7,768 bases of DNA, from the NCBI GenBank assembly GCA_025062175.1, contig JANXAX010000111.1:1-7768 (forward strand), given 5' to 3'. Of the stretch, positions 5,852-7,768 are shown piece after piece. A program made the position numbers and the translations under genes. The notes under the pieces were generated by a model. The model did no database searches and had not been told where the DNA came from. It saw only the letters and a program-made list of their open reading frames with translations. The stretch is from Anaerolineae bacterium (lineage in GTDB: Bacteria > Chloroflexota > Anaerolineae > 4572-78 > NAK82). Position 1 is the first letter of the stretch. Each line of letters begins with the position of its first letter.

Positions 5852-6436
5852 ATGGGAAAATTGGTCTTTGTCACCGGTGGTGCTCGGTCGGGCAAGAGCC
5901 ATTTTGCCGAGATGCTTGCGCGCCGACATCCCGGACGGGTATGTTACATCGCCACGGCTGTGATCGTGGACGACGAAATGGCCCGCCGCGTGGCGTTGCA
6001 CCGGCAGCGGCGTCCGGCGGATTGGAGCACCCTGGAATGCCACGCACGCTTGGCGGACAGCTTGCTTCAAGCCGCGCCGAGTCACACCCTGTTGTTGGTC
6101 GACTGTCTGACCCTGTATCTGGCGCGCTTTCTGCCGGCCGCCTTGCCACAGGACACGGCGCTGCCGCGTGCGGTGGAAGAGCGGCTCCACCAGCAGGTCG
6201 ACGAAGAGATAACCGCGATCCTCACCGCGACGCGTTCCATCGCTGCTGACGTCCTCATCGTCAGCAACGAGGTGGGCAATGGACTTGTGCCACCCTACCC
6301 GGCCGGCCGACTGTTTCGCGATCTCATGGGATATGCCAACCAGATTCTGGCACGGGAAGCGGAATGGGCCTACGTCGTGATCGCCGGAATCCCCCTGGAC
6401 CTGAAGGCGCTCCAGGCCGCTGCTTTGCCATGGTGA
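5852..6436 (+). CDS. cobU: Adenosylcobinamide kinase / adenosylcobinamide-phosphate guanylyltransferase
   Basis: A 194-residue bifunctional enzyme of the late cobalamin pathway: it phosphorylates adenosylcobinamide and then transfers GMP from GTP to give adenosylcobinamide-GDP, the substrate of CobS. Seen: the P-loop TGGARSGKS (8-16), CYIATAVIVDDEMARRVALH (31-50) ending in H50, which aligns with the GMP-carrying histidine of Salmonella CobU, the following RRPADW (53-58), a Walker-B-like LLVDCLTLYL (81-90), SNEVGNGLVP (138-147) and FRDLMGYANQ (155-164). Length fits the family. It is cytoplasmic and soluble, though its product is used at the membrane by CobS. The stop is 10 nt before the GTG of cobS. 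The ribosome site is weak, so coupling to the DUF1294 gene is possible. The same protein is called CobP in aerobic-pathway nomenclature. Confidence 0.95.
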   Translation: MGKLVFVTGGARSGKSHFAEMLARRHPGRVCYIATAVIVDDEMARRVALHRQRRPADWSTLECHARLADSLLQAAPSHTLLLVDCLTLYLARFLPAALPQDTALPRAVEERLHQQVDEEITAILTATRSIAADVLIVSNEVGNGLVPPYPAGRLFRDLMGYANQILAREAEWAYVVIAGIPLDLKALQAAALPW

Positions 6437-6446
6437 GGAGGACGTT

Positions 6447-7199
6447 GTGCGCGGTTTATGGGCAGCCTTGCGCTTCCTGACCACCATCCCAGTGCCCGAG
6501 CGCTGGCTGGACGAGGCATCACTTGCCCCGCGGGCGATGCTCGGGTGGTGGGGTGTGGTGGGGGGTCTGATCGGCGCCCTGGCCGCGGCAATCGTGTGGG
6601 TGGCCCATTTCCGCTTGCCCTGGAGCGCGTGTGCCGCACTCGGCCTCGTCATCTCAGTGGTGCTCAGCGGCGGTTTGCACCTGGACGGCTTCGCCGACAC
6701 ATGTGATGGGATGGGGGCACGGGCGCCACGCGAACGGGCGCTGGCTATTATGAAGGACGCGCGCATCGGGGCTTTCGGTGTGATCGGAATCGTGTGTCTG
6801 CTGCTGCTGAAGTTCGGCCTCTTGGCCGGACTGGCACCCTCCCGCGGCATCGCAGCATTAGGATGTGTGCCGGCAGCCGGTCGGTTGGCCCAGGTCTGGG
6901 TCTTGCACCGCTATAACTACGCGCGCGCCGAGGGGGGCATGGCAGGCGCTTTCTTCGCCGCCACGACGCGCGGACACCTCGTGGTAACCGCTCTGGTCGC
7001 GATAGCGGTCGCTTTTGCCTGGTCGCAGCTTCCCGGTGTCACAGCGCTGGCATGGGCGATGGGGTGGGGCGGCTTGAGTGCCGCGTGGATAGCCCATTGG
7101 TTGCAAGGACACACCGGCGATACTGTCGGCGCGGTCTCGGAGCTCACCGAAGTGGCGATGCTCCTGGGACTGGCGATCATTCCCGAAATAGGAGCGTGA
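6447..7199 (+). CDS. cobS: Adenosylcobinamide-GDP ribazoletransferase (cobalamin synthase)
   Basis: An integral membrane enzyme of 250 residues that joins adenosylcobinamide-GDP to alpha-ribazole (or its phosphate), completing the nucleotide loop. Seen: LRFLTTIPVP near the N-terminus (8-17), the signature GGLHLDGFADTCDG (75-88) rich in acidic residues thought to bind Mg, IMKDARIGAFG (101-111), and GHTGDTVGAVSELTEVAML (221-239), all typical of CobS, plus several hydrophobic segments between them. The GTG start at 6447 is supported by GAGGAGGA (6435-6442), which overlaps the cobU stop. It works directly after CobU. The DUF1015 gene begins 2 nt after its stop. The alpha-ribazole supply genes cobT and cobC are not in the window. 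Confidence 0.95.
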   Translation: MRGLWAALRFLTTIPVPERWLDEASLAPRAMLGWWGVVGGLIGALAAAIVWVAHFRLPWSACAALGLVISVVLSGGLHLDGFADTCDGMGARAPRERALAIMKDARIGAFGVIGIVCLLLLKFGLLAGLAPSRGIAALGCVPAAGRLAQVWVLHRYNYARAEGGMAGAFFAATTRGHLVVTALVAIAVAFAWSQLPGVTALAWAMGWGGLSAAWIAHWLQGHTGDTVGAVSELTEVAMLLGLAIIPEIGA

Positions 7200-7201
7200 C
7201 A

Positions 7202-7768
7202 ATGGCTTTCATCAAACCTTTCCAAGGGGTGCGCTATAATCCCGATCGGGTCGCGGAGCTGAGTCGGGTGATCACCCAGCCATATGACCGCATCTCTCCG
7301 GCGATGCACATGCACTATCTGCAGCAACATCCTTACAATTTCGTGCGGCTGATCCTGGGCGACTGCACTGCCGTGCCTGCTGGCGTGACCAATCCCTACG
7401 CGGGTGTCGCCGCGCTGCACCGGCAGTGGCTGCAGAGCGGCGTGCTGCTGCGCGATGCACAACCATCCTTCTACGTCTACCATCAGGTGTTTCGCTCTCC
7501 GGAAGGCAAGACGCTGCGGCGGCGCGCCCTTCTCGCCGCGCTCCAGCTGACCCCCTTCGCAGAGGGGATCGTGTTGCCCCACGAGCGCACCTTAACCGCG
7601 CCAAAGGAGGACCGTCTGCAGCTGTTCCGCGCGACGCAGGTCAGCTTCGAGCCCGTCTTTCTGCTTTATCCCGACCCCACCCATCGCCTCCACGCGCTGC
7701 TCGACGCCGCGGTGGAGGAACGTGCGCCAGATGCAGAGGCAGATGAAACCTTTGAGCCCGGTGTGCAC
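7202..7768 (+). CDS. DUF1015 family protein, N-terminal part (cut by window edge)
   Basis: 189 codons stay open to the last base; the family is usually about 400 residues or more, so slightly under half is present. Seen: the family opening FIKPFQGVRYNPDRV (3-17), QPYDRISP (26-33), HPYNFVRLILGD (43-54), LHRQWLQSGVLLRD (72-85), SFYVYHQVF (88-96), and LPHERTLTAPKEDRLQLFRAT (about 125-145), the most conserved block in DUF1015. The start has TAGGAG in the end of cobS, and the ATG follows the cobS TGA by 2 nt, indicating translational coupling. The function of the family is unknown; I know of no catalytic assignment. Its close packing behind cobS suggests co-expression with corrinoid assembly, but this is inference. 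Confidence 0.88.
   Translation, partial: MAFIKPFQGVRYNPDRVAELSRVITQPYDRISPAMHMHYLQQHPYNFVRLILGDCTAVPAGVTNPYAGVAALHRQWLQSGVLLRDAQPSFYVYHQVFRSPEGKTLRRRALLAALQLTPFAEGIVLPHERTLTAPKEDRLQLFRATQVSFEPVFLLYPDPTHRLHALLDAAVEERAPDAEADETFEPGVH

Noticed and set aside
5369..6850. Long minus-strand open frame of 493 codons opposite the right-hand operon
   Set aside because: It runs across the promoters and opposite DUF1294, cobU and part of cobS, which carry clear family motifs. Its translation is Arg/Gln/Pro-rich without recognisable domains: an antisense shadow typical of GC-rich DNA.

Overview
The window reads as chromosomal DNA of a GC-rich bacterium with conventional sigma-70-type promoters and good Shine-Dalgarno sites. 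It carries two divergent gene clusters. A member of the Chloroflexota or a similar free-living heterotroph would fit (a sugar ABC binding protein with a DeoR regulator and FGGY kinase, cobalamin assembly genes, DUF1015 and DUF1294). This taxonomic guess comes from gene content only and is weak.

Left part (1-5287, genes on the minus strand, transcribed right to left): a DeoR-family regulator (4439-5287) with a near-consensus promoter, a gene-free stretch of about 590 bp, and then a tightly packed set. The set is a class I DhnA/LsrF-type aldolase (3055-3846), an FGGY carbohydrate kinase (1543-3051) and an amidohydrolase-2 family metal hydrolase or lactonase (498-1541). After a 122 bp gap comes the N-terminal part of a secreted sugar-binding protein of an ABC importer, cut by the window edge (1-375). 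Together they look like an inducible sugar uptake and catabolism regulon: import, possible lactone or ring opening, phosphorylation, aldol cleavage. The substrate cannot be read from the sequence.

The gene-free stretch 3847-4438 is not empty. It holds a plus-strand promoter (TTGAAG-N17-TATAAC), three consecutive RNA hairpins, and a perfect 12-bp terminator stem followed by seven Ts. Together these define a likely transcript of about 138 nt with no plus-strand gene behind it, so it is a candidate non-coding RNA (or a mini-mRNA for an 18-residue peptide). A 6-8-6 palindrome in the same place could be the operator of the catabolic operon.

Right part (5402-7768, plus strand): one promoter (TTGGGA-N17-TATACT, with a perfect 12-bp palindrome in its spacer) drives a compact run. 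The order is a small DUF1294 membrane protein, CobU/CobP (adenosylcobinamide kinase/guanylyltransferase), CobS (adenosylcobinamide-GDP ribazoletransferase) and the first 189 residues of a DUF1015 protein, which runs off the window. CobU and CobS carry out consecutive late steps of cobalamin nucleotide-loop assembly. The flanking DUF1294 and DUF1015 genes have no known role in that pathway.

No tRNA, rRNA, CRISPR array, insertion sequence or integration site was recognised.
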